The notes under the pieces: generated by a model
The model's database searches: none
The model's input: only the letters and a program-made list of their open reading frames with translations
What the model was told of the DNA's origin: nothing
Shown: positions 51,544 to 63,715 of the stretch, piece after piece
Layout: each line of letters starts with the position of its first letter
Position numbering within the stretch: the first letter of the stretch is position 1
Source of the DNA: Phaeosaccion multiseriatum
Taxonomy: Eukaryota; Ochrophyta, other classes
Direction of reading: 5' to 3'
DNA length: 64,000 nt
NCBI GenBank assembly: GCA_965112735.1
Contig: OZ218958.1
Coordinates: 2,170,001 to 2,234,000, forward strand
Made by a program: the position numbers and the translations under genes

Positions 51544-52919
51544 TCACGCCAGCGAAGGCATGTCCGGCAGGGGCAGGTGCGAGGTCTTCGTCTTCATCAC
51601 TTCGTCGATGAGGCCATACTCCTTGGCCTCGTAGGGAGTCATGAAGAAGTCTCTGTCCGTGTCCCTCTCGAGCTTGCTTATTGGCTGGTCGGTGTACTTG
51701 GACATGTACGTGTTCAGCAGCGCCTTCGTGTACAGGATCTCTTGGGCCTGCGGATAGGGGTGGATGGGTGGGAGGGGTTGTGGAACCGGGTGGGTGAGTG
51801 GGCGGGTGGGTAGGAGGGAGCCAGATGAGCAATAACAGCGGGGGGGCGAGATGGTGGGAGAGCAGTGTGGAGGTAGGGTGAGAAACACCAGCGGTGGATG
51901 GGGGCAGGGAGAGCAGGGAGGGGGCACGGCGAGAATGCTGGCGGCTTACAGACGCGAGTAGCCAGTCTTGCATGCAGTCCCACTGCCCCCCTGCTCCTTC
52001 CAACCACATTCAGCCCCCAAAGCCCCTCTTCCCTCTCACAGCAAGATCCGCACTGCTTCGTCTGACGCACCGCAATTTCAATGTCGGCCGCCTGGCCTTG
52101 GGCACCTCCGAGCGGCTGATGGATCATGATGCGTGCGTTGGGCAGAGAGAGCCTCTTGCCAGGGGTGCCCGCTCCGAGCAGAAAGGCCCCCATGGAAGCC
52201 GCCATACCGAAGCATACCGTAGACACGTCGCAGTTGATAAACTGATCCACCCATCCATCAAATCATTGGTTCATTCGTTGGGGGCCAAAAGGCAGGGCAG
52301 CAAGAAAAGAAAGAAAGAGAGAGCAAGCTGTTAGAAGCGAGAGAAGAGGAGAGTCCTTTGCTTCGGGCAAGTTACGCTACCAAAGAGCAGGGACATTTCA
52401 TCTTCTTCCCGCCCCCCATCGTGAATGAATGTCACACACCTGCATGGTGTCATATATGGCGAGTCCTGCGGACACAGACCCGCCCGGAGAGTTAATGTAC
52501 AGCGTAATGTCCGCGTCGGGGTCGGCTTGGTCGAGGTAGAGAAGCTGAGCCACCAGCACGTTGGCCACCTCGTCGCTGACCTCCTGTCCGAGAAGCAGGA
52601 TGCGGTCCTTCAGCAGGCGAGACACCACGTCCATCTGTTCCGCCCCAGTGCCCACAGTGGGCATGGGAGGAGCAACACGTCTAGGAGGAGTGGGCTGCTC
52701 GGGAGGCGGTTGCGGCGGCTCCTCCGGCATGTGGATGCCGTGCCTCCTATCTGTCGCACCCCGTCTAATTGTGCTGCTGCTCCTTTCTGTCGTGCTGGTG
52801 CCCACCCTGAAACATGCCCCGCTGCTGATGCTACTGGTGGTGCCAAAGGTCCCAGGTGTAACAAAGGCGACGCATGTCGGACAGGCAAGAGCTGCCACTA
52901 CAGCTGCGATGGCCCTCAT
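51544..52919 (-). CDS. clpP: plastid-targeted ClpP protease subunit
   Basis: Exons 52919-52440, 52241-52071 and 51747-51544 give about 284 residues. The leader is a signal peptide, [17 protein letters not shown], then AFVTPGTFG and a Ser/Thr/Arg-rich stretch, the complex-plastid targeting layout. The mature part starts near [20 protein letters not shown]. The catalytic triad is Ser176 in GMAASMG, His201 in MIHQPLGG and the Asp in [11 protein letters not shown]. All core motifs are intact, so an active serine peptidase ring partner of a ClpC-type ATPase in the stroma is inferred. A nuclear-encoded copy in an alga could be ClpP or the related ClpR; the intact triad supports ClpP. Confidence 0.92.
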
Positions 52920-53157
52920 CTTTTTGTCTGTGCAAATCGATGCTTGCACGCGATAATCTTACGTAATGGTGTGGTAGGAAATGAAATTTAAATCCAAATT
53001 TTGTCGTTTTGATTCTTGCTTCCTCTCTCTACCCTGTACCTTAGGCTGCTTTCGAGAGCACAGAAGCAAACCAAAATGGTTAATAAAATAGGGAGGAGGA
53101 GGAGGAGATTTTTTATTTTTTACAAAATCGAAACTGAAGACTCTGAAGACTACAATA

Positions 53158-54634
53158 CTACAGAGTGTGTGCGTACATGGTGGCCTCGTCCTCGTCCTCG
53201 TCCTCGTCCTCTCCCTCGGCCTCGTCCTGCTGCGCGTCCTTGAGCAAGCGCCGCATGTTTTTGTTGATGACCAGGTCGCCCTGAAGGTGAGGGGGGGGGT
53301 AGCACGGCAAAAGCAAATGGGGAGGAGCGTGGGGAGGACAGGAGGGTCGAGCACGCTGAGCAGGGCCTTGTTCGTGGGAGAGGCCAGTCGGAGAGCAGAG
53401 AAGCCGAGCGAGCGGTTGCAGAGCCTCCTGCCCCCGCCTACCGACCGTGCCCTGCGCACCGCGCCGAAGCATCAAATTCAGTAACAGCTTCGTCACCCTC
53501 TTCCAGCGTCCCGTCCCTCCCTCCTTCCTTCAAACAAGCAGACACTACGACCTTCTCACTGCCGCTGCGGCCGGACGGTTCCCCCCGCCTCTCCTCTCCC
53601 TGCCTCACTCACCAACTTGACATGATCATTCGAGCAGCCGGCCACCGGGCACTTGGTTGAGTTGACGCGCCCCTTGCACTTGCTCTTGATGTGTGATCGA
53701 ATGGCGTCCGCTTCGAAAGTGTGGCCGCACTGCTTGATCTTCAGCGGCTCCTTGATCTGCATCTGCGTGATGGGGCACTTGGTGCTAATCTCGGAGGGCC
53801 CCACGTCCATCTCCAGGTCATCGTCCACTTCGGTGCTTTCCTTAAACTCCCTGTACACGGGGTTGTTCGCGTACGCTCCTGCGTTGGCGGCTGCACAATA
53901 AAGGAGGAGGAGGAGGAGGAGGAGGAAGAAGAGGAGGGGGGAGTAGGTAAGACTTGGAAGGGAGGAGGAGAGGGTTGGGGGGGGGCGAGCAGGCTATCCT
54001 CGCCGAGGGCGGGAGGCTCTCCCCAGCTCATCGTACCAAACAGCCTCCGGACCGACCAAACCGACCTCTCGCTGCTAGACGTTCGTCAAACGCTGACTGG
54101 AGCATGGCGGCAAAGTCGGGGACCTCTCGGGGCTCCTGCGAGTAGGGAGGGCGGGCGGGGATAGACAACAGGCAAAGAGAGAGAGAGAGAGAGAGACAGA
54201 GAGAGGTAACTGTGAAGGCGGGGATCCCTCTAGCTGGGTACTAGTGCACCACTACAAGTAAGCTCTTCTCATTCGCTGCAGAGCACATATCCCCACCCCC
54301 CCCGTTCAAACCAGAGAGGGCTCACCTGGGAAAGTTCTTCATCGGTTGCCGCGCCCTTGGTCACCAGCTCTCCTCTGACCTTGTTCACTGCTTCCCCCAG
54401 GGCAACGGCCTCCCCATACAAGGCCGCGTTACGCTGGGCAAATGCGTCCATCTCCGCGTCCCGCTTGGCCTGCGCCTCCTGGGCCATTTCCTTCTTTGCC
54501 GCATCGAAGTAGTTCGCCTTGACCAGCTCCAGCAGCACTGTATGAGGATAATCCTTCAAGCTTCGCTGGAGGGTGTCTGTCGTGAGGCGCCACGCCTCCA
54601 GCACCGCCAGCGATGGGTGCCCTGCCTCTGCCAT
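53158..54634 (-). CDS. NSE2: SUMO E3 ligase NSE2/MMS21 (SMC5/6 complex)
   Basis: Exons 54634-54326, 54135-54066, 53890-53613 and 53280-53158 give about 259 residues. The N-terminal half is helical and should bind the SMC5 coiled coil. The C-terminal SP-RING at about 160-215 reads TKCPITQMQIKEPLKIKQCG, HTFEADAIRSHI and TKCPVAGC. It keeps the Cys/His residues of the one-zinc SP-RING, followed by GDLVINKNMRRLLKDAQQDE and an acidic tail. This matches NSE2/MMS21, the SUMO ligase of the SMC5/6 complex in DNA repair. PIAS-type ligases also carry SP-RINGs but have SAP or PINIT domains, which are absent here. Confidence 0.88.
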
Positions 54635-55037
54635 CCCCGGGAGCGATCGACAGCCCTGTTACCTTTTTGGGGGTCTTCCTACCGCTAATGTGCTGCGGGA
54701 GACGAGGAACAGCGGCTGTATCAGTAGTCACCCAAGGGAAGGAAGTTATTCTTGGCTTTGTTGTTGTCGCTGAAGAAATCGATTTTTAAAAAAATAGAGA
54801 GAGGTGCACGTGTTGCTCATATACTCCCCAGGGGGGCTTGCCAGCTGTGAGCGCCACAGGATCCTGGATCCTGCGCGCGCTATCGAAGCTGTACCTAGCT
54901 CCCCGTTTACGTACACCTTAGGACATATAAACCTGTAGTCTTTAGTGCTGCCACTTGAACGCTACCTCCTCGTCTGAGCTCTTTTCCAAAGCCAAAGAAG
55001 CCCCGTGAAAGGAGGAAAGAGAGAGGGAAGGGAGGCG
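54635..55037. promoter_or_regulatory. divergent upstream region of NSE2 and eIF5B
   Basis: 403 bp between start codons. AT-rich patches (54779-54800) and ACATATAAACC (54924-54934), about 105 bp before the eIF5B ATG, are TATA-like candidates. The palindromic pair AGGATCCTGGATCCTG lies at about 54859. Confidence 0.4.
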
Positions 55038-57192
55038 ATGGACGCTGAGGCAGCGGCGGCGGCCTTTCTCGCAGAGTCGGGGCTGGGCAATGATGGGGGA
55101 TCTGGCGGCGCGGCGGAGAAGAAGAAGAAGAAGAAGAAGGCCGCGAAGAAGACGGGGGCTGGTGCTTCTGCTGCTGGAGAAGGAGGGGGGGCTGGAGCTG
55201 CTGCCGGAGGGGGCGGGGGTGCCGTGAAACAGACCGCCAAAGGAAAGGCTATTGCGGAGAGGCAGGCCAAGCTCAAGGAGGAGGAGGACAGGATAAGAAG
55301 GGAACAGGAGGAGGAGGAGGCGAAGCTCCGCGCAGAGGAGGAGGCGGAGGCCGCTAAGGCGAAGGAGATTGAGGAGGAGAAGGAGAGGAAGAGGATCGCC
55401 AAGAAGGAGAAGCTCGACAAAAAGAAGAAGGAAGGTGAGTCTTGGACGGACTGCGTCGACCCTTCCTGGGAGACTGCCTTTACTCCTCTTCTCCGTCCTT
55501 CCTAGAGGGGTGCTGCCGCTCCTCCTCCTCTTGCCCACGGCCCTCCCTCCCTCCCTCAGTCCCTCCCTCCCTCCTTCCCTCCCTCCCCGCACTTGCCCTG
55601 ATCAGGTACGTACAAGACCAAGAAGCAGAAGGAGCAGGAGGCTCGGGCACAGGCAGCCGTGGAAGCGATGAAGGCAGCTGGCATTGAAGGTGAGACTTAT
55701 TTACAGTATGCGCTTGGGATGTTTGATGCCCTCCATTCCTTCACATACACACACACACACTCTCTCTCTCTCTGTCTCCCAAACCGACTATGCAAATCAA
55801 TCTCCAGTGCCCACCGGGGACGACTCGCAGACGAAGAAGAGACCCATGTACGGCGGCAAGAAGAAGAAGAAGACCAAGGAGGAGCGCCTCGCGGAGGTGG
55901 GTTTTTGCAGTGATGTGTTCACTTGCCCGAGCTGAGGCGGCCGTACTTTGGGTTGCTGCTTGCTCTACGCACGTCCTTGCTTCTCTCCCCTAAGTTCCGT
56001 GTGAATTCAACGCGTCCGCCTTTCTTTCGTCTCCTCCGGGGTGAGCAGAAAGAGGGCAAGCCGGCAGCAGGGAGCGAGGAGGAGAAGCACAACGGAATAG
56101 AGGCAGAGGCAGGGGCGGTAGCAGAGCAACCGCCGGCCAAGGAGGAGGAGGAGGAGGAAGAGGAGGAGGGGGAGGAGGAGCAGAAGGAGGAGGAGAAGCC
56201 CGCTCTACCAGAGCCGCCCGCTATGGAAGACTGGTAAGTAGGACCTCTTCCTACTCCCCTCTGTGACGAGAAGACACCACAACCCACACACACTCTACCA
56301 CTTGCCTCATCCTCTCTTTCCACACACAGGGAGGATGCAGCGGCCGACGACTGGGACACGGCTGACGTCACTGATATCATAGGGAAAATCCAGGTGAGAG
56401 GAGGAATTTGCTTTGGGCGGGCAGGGCTGTCCTTCGCGAAGCAGAAAGACAAAACAAGAGAGAGAGAGAAGACGAGGGCTGCTCCTGGAAAGGGCAGGTC
56501 TCTCTGTCCCTTCTCCGCTCGTCCATTGCCATCCACAGTACCGCACCATCAGTATCGTTAAATACGAAACATCCATGCTGCCCCAGGTTAAGGAGGAGGG
56601 CTTCGACGACGAGGTGGACCTCATCGAGAAGGAGAAGGCGGACGAGCAGGAGAGGTGAGCAGGGACGGGATGGCAGTGCATGGACGGGGGGGGGAGAGAG
56701 GGCAGGGAGGAAGAGAAGCAAGCAGGAGGCAGGGGGCAAGTGAAGCGGGAGAGGAGGGAAGGAGGGAGGGGGGGAAGCAGGGAGGGCCGCCTCCGCGGTG
56801 CGTGTGGTGTGTGTGCTCTCCGCGGCTCGTCGTTCTTGTCCTGACCACCCCTTCCTGCTGTGCTGTGCTGTTCCGCTCGGCTCTCTCTGCCTTGTGTCCG
56901 TCTGCAACTGCTGAACAACATAGGTTACGGCTAGCTGGCATTGAGAGGAGGAAGCTTGAGGAGAGGCGGAGGATCGAGGAGGAGAAGTGAGTGTGTGGGC
57001 ACAAGCCAAGAGAGGACAAGACGACCAGTAAGCAGCGCAGACAATGAATGGGGGGCGGAGCTCTACCGCACGGACAGGGAGGGTTCTGCCTACGGCCCTC
57101 CCATAGACTGTCGTAAAGTGATTGATGAGCGCTCTGCGGGTGGCCGCCTCGTCGTGTTGGTATTGCTTGCCGCCGCCTCCTCTCGACGATAT

Positions 57193-57231
<39 letters not shown>

Positions 57232-60200
57232 ACCCCCCGTCGAGTCGAGCAGTCGTTCGGATGAGCCCCGTCCCCCCCGCGCCTCTTGCATTCTCACGCT
57301 CTGCTGCTATCGCTGCTGCTGCTGCTGCTACTGCTACTGCTACTGCTGCTGCTGGTCAGGCACAAGGCGGAGGAGGAGGAGCGCCAACGTGAGATCCTCG
57401 CTGTGGAGATGGCCAAGGAAGAGGCCAGGCGAAGGTAAAGGACGGAAGGGAAGGGAGGGAAGAAAGGGAGAGGCTGCATCCCCTGCCCACTTCTGCTCTA
57501 CTGCAGCGCTCGGCCCTGTACTGTACTGTACTCAACGAATCTATCCGTCCCACCCGCCTTGATTCGGTTGCGCGTTCTCCCTGTCTCTCTCCCATCTCTT
57601 TCTCTTAGCTCTTCGTCTTCCTCTCCCTCAACCCTCTCTCTCTCTCTGCCTGTCTCCCCCCCCCCTCCCCCCACTCTGTCCAGACGTCTTGCTCGAGAAA
57701 CAGAAGCCATGGAGGCTCGCTCTCCCGACGTGCTGCGCTCACCCATTGTATGCATCATGGGGCACGTAGACACCGGTACGTGCAGTGTACGCGCTGTGTT
57801 GGTGCATCGCAGGGCAAGGCATGTTTGCTCTCTGCTCTCGCCTTTCGTCCGGCTGGCTCTGGCTGGCTGGCTTGCTGGCCGTGTCAAGTGGGGGGTGAAT
57901 GGATACATAGGGAGCAGGCATGTGTAAGGGGGTGTGCATGCCCTACTGAGGGCACACCCACTTGCTTTGCGTCTTGCCTTGTCTTGCCTTGCCTTACTTG
58001 CCTCAGCTCTGAAGCGCCCCTCTTCGCCGCACACATACACGCACAACGCACAGGCAAAACGAAGCTGCTGGACAAGATCCGCCAGACCAATGTGCAGGAG
58101 GGAGAGGCGGGGGGAATCACGCAGCAGATCGGTACGGCAAGCACCAAGGAGGCTCAGGGGAGGGAGGGAGGGAGGAGGGGAGGGAGGGGAGGGAGGGGGG
58201 TAGTGGTGAGGGAGGGAGCCCCCGTAGTAACAGCCTGCTTGCGACCACCGCCACCGCCCTTCCCTGTCTGATGTTCTCTCTCCTCCTCTCTCCCCTCAAC
58301 TCTCTGCTCTCTTCACTGATGCTCTCTCTGTCACGCTCTACATGCTGTCCTCTCTTTCTGATCTTCCCCTGTCTGATGTGATGTGGTCAGGTGCCACCTT
58401 CTTCGCCAAGGATACGCTGCTCGAAAAGATGACCTCGGTCACCAAAGACACAGAGAGTGAGTCCTTCAATCCTTCAGTCATTCAGTCATTCCGTCAGTCA
58501 GTTCAGTCAGTCAGTCAGTCAGATAGTTGGAGTCATTCAGTCAGTCAATCAGTCAGCTAGAGTCGTCAGCCACTCAACTCTCTCAGTCACTTAGGAGTTG
58601 GCTTCAGTGCTCATTTATTTGCCCCTTTGCTTCTCTGCTCTTCACCCCCTCCCCTTTGCTCTGCGCTCTGCCTGCTTTAGACATGGACGCCATTGCCACT
58701 TTGATGTGCGGCGAGAAGAAGGCGTTCAACATGCAGCTGCCAGGCATGCTCATCATCGACACCCCAGGTGAGTGAGTGAGTGAGTGAGTGAGTGGGTGAG
58801 TGAGTGAGTGAGTGAGTGAGTGAGTGAGGAACGTGCGATGAACGTGCAGGAGGAGGGACTGGACGCGTGCTCCGGTCAGAGAGAGTGAGATCGAGCGAGA
58901 TGGAGGGAGAGAGGGCGTGAGAGCGAGAGGGAGGGAGTGTGTGTGTGTGAAAGAGAGAGAGAGCGACCGAGAGGAGACCTCCTTGCTATGACCAAGAGAG
59001 AGAGAGAGACCTCCTTGCTGCTTGCTTTTGTGGGGAGAGGTCCTGTTACATCATCGTTCTTCGTTCTCTTTGCGCGCTGGTGTGTCCCCGAGCGCCGCCG
59101 CTTACTTTGCTTTTCTGTCTGTATTTGTTTGTCTACCCCAATGTGCGTGTGCTTGCTCCTCACTCCCCCCCTCCCCCCCCCCCTCTCTCTCTCAGGTCAC
59201 GAGGCCTTCACCAACCTGCGGTCCCGCGGCTCCAACCTGTGCGACATGGCCATTCTGGTCATCGACCTCATGCACGGGCTGGAGCCACAGACCGTCGAGA
59301 GCCTCAACCTTTTGCGCTCCAAGAGAACGCCCTTTGTGGTGAGTGGGGACGTAAGGGGAGCGGGGTGGGTAGGGGTGGGGTGGTGAGCAGACATCGTAGG
59401 GGGGAGCGGGTTGGGTGGGGTGGAGTGGTGTGATGAGTGGACAGTGTTCAATTTTTGACCTGTCGAGGTTCATAACGGAATTGAAACTCAAGTACCACAC
59501 CTCTGGCCTTCCTTGATCTGGACACCTCTAAACTCCCTGTACCAACGTTAACACCCATTCCGATTCACAGGTGGCGCTGAACAAGGTGGACCGCTGCTAC
59601 GGCTGGAAGGCCACCCCCAACGGGCCTATGAGGGAATCTCTGGCCATGCAGGACCAGAGCACGAGGGACGAGTTCCATGACAGGACCGTCAAGATCAGGA
59701 CAGAGCTCATGGAGAAGGGCCTCAACGCGGTGAGTAGCGGGGAGCACCACCTTATAAAAGTCATTGGCTGCGGCCAATCGGAGGGCAGGGGTGGGGAATT
59801 GATGGAAGCCTTCCCCGGGGGGGGGGCTGGAGGGTGGGCAGTGGGTCGGGTGGTAGTGAGTGAGTGGGTAGTGAGTGGGTAGCGAGTGGCGAAAGTGAGT
59901 CGATCGCCTGAAACGCGCGCGCACATACACCACACACACACACACGCGTACAAATTTCGTTGTCTGCCTCCGTCTCCTCCGTCTCCTCCTCCTCCTCCTC
60001 CTCCTCCTCCTCCTCCTCCTCCTCCTCCTCCTCCTCCTCCTCCTCCTCCTCCTCCTCCTCCTCCTCCTCCTCCTCCTCCTCCTCCTCCTCCTCCTCCTCC
60101 TCCTCCTCCTCCTCCTCCTCCTCCTCCTCCTCCTCCTCCTCCTCCTCCTCCTCCTCCTCCTCAGTCTCATCCGTTTGCTTGCTTGCCGCTTCCGCTCAAC

Positions 60201-63200
60201 ACTCGGCTCAACCCCCACCCCACCCACCCCACCCCCGCCCTTCCACAGGAGTTGTACTGGGAGAACGAAGACCCCGCCTCCACCGTGTCCTTAGTGCCCA
60301 CGTCCGCCATCACCGGGGAGGGTGTGCCGGACATCCTCATGTGGCTGGTGCAGCTCACGCAGGAGAGGCTGTGCAAGAAGCTCATGTTTATGCCCTCCTT
60401 CCTGCAGTGCACCGTGCTGGAGGTCAAGGTCATTGAAGGTACGTGGATGCGTTGGTGCTCCGGCCTGTCTGTGGGGGTGTCTGTCTTCGTGCCTGTGATC
60501 TGTGGGGCTGTGGGTCCGTCTTTCTTTTTCTCTCTCTTACTCACTTTCTTTCGATTTCTTTCTCTCTCTCTCTCTCTGTCCCTCTCTGCTCAGGCTTGGG
60601 CACAACTGTGGATCTGATCATCGTCAACGGAAAGCTCCGCGAGGGAGACACCATCGTGGCGTGCACTCTCGACGGTGAGTGCCAACACACAGGGCCAACA
60701 CACAGTGCCAACACACAGTGCCAACACACAGGGCCAACACACAGTGCCAACACACACACAGTGTAAACACACAGTGCCAACACACACACAGTGCAAACAC
60801 AGAGAGAGGGCCAGAGAGAGAGGGCCACCCCACCACACGGGCACAGCCACACGCAACACATGCACCGCCCGAAACTATGCGCCCTCTCTCTGAAACTGAA
60901 AGTGCAAACTGCAACTCCCCCTTCCGTGCCCGTGCCCTGCCCCCCACACACACATCCTCCAGGCCCTGTGGTGTCGACCATCCGTGCTTGCCTGACGCCC
61001 CCCCCCGGCCGCGAGATGCGCGTCAAGGCGGACTACATCCACCACAAGGAGATCTCGGGGGCCATGGGTGTCAAGATATGCGCCAACGGCATTGAGAACG
61101 TGGTGGCAGGCACTCCCATCATGGTGGTGGGGCCTGATGATGATGAGAGTGACATCAAGGAGGAGGTGAGCAGTGGATGAGTGGGGGCAGGTTGGGGGGT
61201 TGGGGGGGAAAGCGTGAAGGGTCACACGATGGGATGAGGAGGCACGCTGCCACATGTTCTGCGTCGTCGACTCAAAGCGTCTACCTACTCTTACCTTTCG
61301 TTCCCCTCCCCCCTCCTCTCCGTCCTCCTCCTCTGGCCTGCCATGGCAATCCATCTGTGATCCCTGCAGGTGATGAAGGATATGACCATGGTCATGAAGC
61401 TCGACGTTGAGAAGACTGGCGTGCTTGTGCAGGTAGGCGGCGGGAGGGGGACGTGGAGGTGGAGGTGTCGGCTTCGTCTGCTTCGTCTGCTTCATCTGCT
61501 TCGTTTGCTTCCGCCTGCTTTGTCTCTCCTCTGTCACCCCCGTCCTGCTGTCCGTCTGCTTTTGTCTCTCCCCCGTGTCCCCCTCTGTCTGCTTGTGTCT
61601 CTTGCTCCGCTCACACACACGCGAGCGAGCAAGCGTGGTGGGACGGAGGGAAGTTATGCTCACTCATGTGCACACAGAAGCACGCACGCACACACGCACA
61701 CACGCACACACTCCCCCGCTGACTCTGTGTACACGCACCACGCACCCCCCCCCCCCTCTTCTCTGCTGTGCCCCCCCCTCAGGCGTCTACTCTGGGCGCT
61801 CTGGAGGCTTTGATGCAGTTCCTGCGCAAGGAGTGCGACCCGCCAATCCCCGTGAGCGGAGTGGGCATTGGACCCATCTTCCGCAGGGACGTGATGCGAG
61901 CAGGCATCATGGCCGAGAAGGGACACCCTGAGTACGCAACCATCCTCGCCTTTGATGTGCGCATCGACTCAGACGCCAGGTGAGTGGGGTGGGTGTGTTT
62001 GTGTGTGTGGGTGTGTGGGGGGGTTGGGTCGGTGGGTGGGTGGGTGGGTCGGTGGGTGGGTGGGTGGGTGGGTGGGTGGGTCGGTGGGTGGGTAGGTGGG
62101 TGGGTGGGTGGGTGGGTCGGTGGTTGGGGCTGGGTCGGGGCTGGGTCGGGGCTGGGCGGAGGAGGGGGGAGGAGAGTTAGGAATAGCCCTATGCTTGGCA
62201 TGACGAGCTTTACATCACTCTCGAAGGGGAGGTAGACAGAGGTAGCCCTCGCTCTGTCACTGTTTGGTTTGTTTTGTGTATTAATTGATTCGCTCTGCTC
62301 TGCCCATATACCCCCACCTGCCCCGCCCCACCCCCCCACCCGCCCTGCCCATACACCTCTACTCTGCCCTGCCCAGCACGTACGCCAACGAGAACAATGT
62401 GCGCATCTTCACGGCGGACATCATCTACCACCTCTTCGACCAGGTAGGGGGGTGAGGAGAGAGGGGAGGGAGGAGGGGAGAGGGAAGGGAGAGGAGGGGA
62501 GAGAAGAGGAGAGGAGAGGGGGGGAGAAGAGGGAAGAGGAGGGGAGAGAGGAGGAGAGGGGAGGGGAGGGAGAGGAGAGGGGAGGAAGGGGAAGGGAAGA
62601 TGGGAGCAGCTGAAGCCATGCTATAGATCTTGTCAGCGGCCGCCCCCTTCCCCTCTCGCATCACTCATGCCCTCGATGTCTGGTGTCTGTTGCCTGCGAA
62701 ACCCCTCCGCCGTCCACTGCCATCTTTCCAGTTCACGGCCTACATGGACGGCTTGATGGAGGGGCGGAGGGCTGACGCGGTCAACACGGCGGTGTTCCCG
62801 TGTATCGCCAAGGCGCTACCCGAGTTTGTGTTCAACAAGCAGGACCCCATCATTATGGTGAGTCAGTGATGAGTCAGTGGGGCAGTCAGAGGGCAAGGAG
62901 AGGCAGTGGGCAAGTCAGAGGGAGGACAGGGAGGCAGGCAGTGAGTGGGGTAGGCATTCGCTGGCGTTCCCTTCCTCTCTCCCTTCCTTCCGTGGCAAGG
63001 CCGCAGCAGTGCAGTGCGCCGACTGAAATATATGCAGAAATTGCAAGCGCACCTCAGTCATGTGCCCTTTGTGCGTTTCTTCCCCACCCCACCTCCTCCT
63101 TCCCTTGCCTGTAGGGCATGGAGGTGATTGAAGGCACGCTGCGAGTGGGCACCCCTCTCTGTATACCCAAGCTGGACGGGCTGGAGATTGGTCGAGTGGC

Positions 63201-63583
63201 GTCCATCGAGGTGAACAGCAAGCCCACCGACAAGCTCGCCAAGGGAGCGCAGGGGGCGGTGCGTATCGAGGACGCCAAGGGGGGCTCCACTCTGTGCTTC
63301 GGTAAGCAGTTCGATGACAAGAGCGGGGCCATCTACAGCTCCATCACCAGGGCCTCTATCGATGCACTCAAGCTCAACTTCAGGAGCCAGGTGGGTGGGT
63401 GGATGAGTGGGTGGGTGGGTAGGTGGGTGGGTGGGTAGGTGCGTGGGTGCGTGGGTAGGTGGGTGGGGGAGAGAGTGGGTGTGGTCGGGTGTGGGTGTGG
63501 GTGAGGGTGAGGGGGGGGGGGTTGGGCTTGTTTTCGGTGTAAACTCAGGACACGAGGACCAACTAACACATGGACGGCTTCCT

Positions 63584-63627
<44 letters not shown>

Positions 63628-63715
63628 ACACACGTACACACACACGCACATACAGGTGACGCAAGATGACATGAGGCTTCTGGTGCAGCTCAAGAAGGTC
63701 TTCAACATCCCCTAG
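55038..63715 (+). CDS. EIF5B: translation initiation factor eIF5B (IF2-like GTPase)
   Basis: 23 exons, about 970 residues: 55038-55434, 55606-55689, 55808-55896, 56049-56233, 56330-56393, 56587-56654, 56924-56986, 57360-57434, 57684-57775, 58054-58131, 58391-58456, 58681-58767, 59196-59338, 59571-59729, 60249-60438, 60594-60674, 60963-61165, 61370-61432, 61783-61979, 62377-62443, 62732-62857, 63115-63390 and 63656-63715. The first third is a Lys/Glu-rich N-terminus. All G motifs are present: [37 protein letters not shown] and SAITGEG. The IF2-type domains II-IV follow and end KKVFNIP. eIF5B is the cytosolic GTPase that joins the ribosomal subunits at initiation. Introns are short but rich in microsatellites. 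Confidence 0.95.
57198..57229. repeat. (TG)n microsatellite in an eIF5B intron
   Basis: A run of about 16 TG units in the intron between exons 7 and 8. Confidence 0.9.
58768..58828 (+). repeat. (GTGA)n array starting at a splice donor of eIF5B
   Basis: The intron after exon 12 begins GTGAGTGAGTGAGTGAGTG and keeps this period for about 60 bp. The same intron ends with a CT run before its acceptor. Confidence 0.95.
59983..60162. repeat. (CTC)n trinucleotide array in an eIF5B intron
   Basis: About 180 bp of uninterrupted CTC units in the intron between exons 14 and 15 (59730-60248). Open frames through it are homopolymer artefacts. Confidence 0.95.
62018..62122 (+). repeat. (GGTG)n array in an eIF5B intron
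   Basis: GGTGGGTGGGT-type repeats with scattered GGTC variants, starting about 40 bp after the donor at 61980. Confidence 0.9.
63391..63655 (+). repeat. (GTGG)n plus (CA)n repeats filling the last eIF5B intron
   Basis: The intron starts GTGGGTGGGTGGATGAGTGG directly at the splice site and ends in a long CA run before TACAG at the acceptor. Unique sequence is limited to about 60-80 bp in the middle. Confidence 0.9.

Noticed and set aside
59565-60617. Poly-Arg, poly-Pro and poly-Ser open frames
   Set aside because: Produced by a CTC repeat in an eIF5B intron; flanking exons are clearly in the eIF5B frame and strand.
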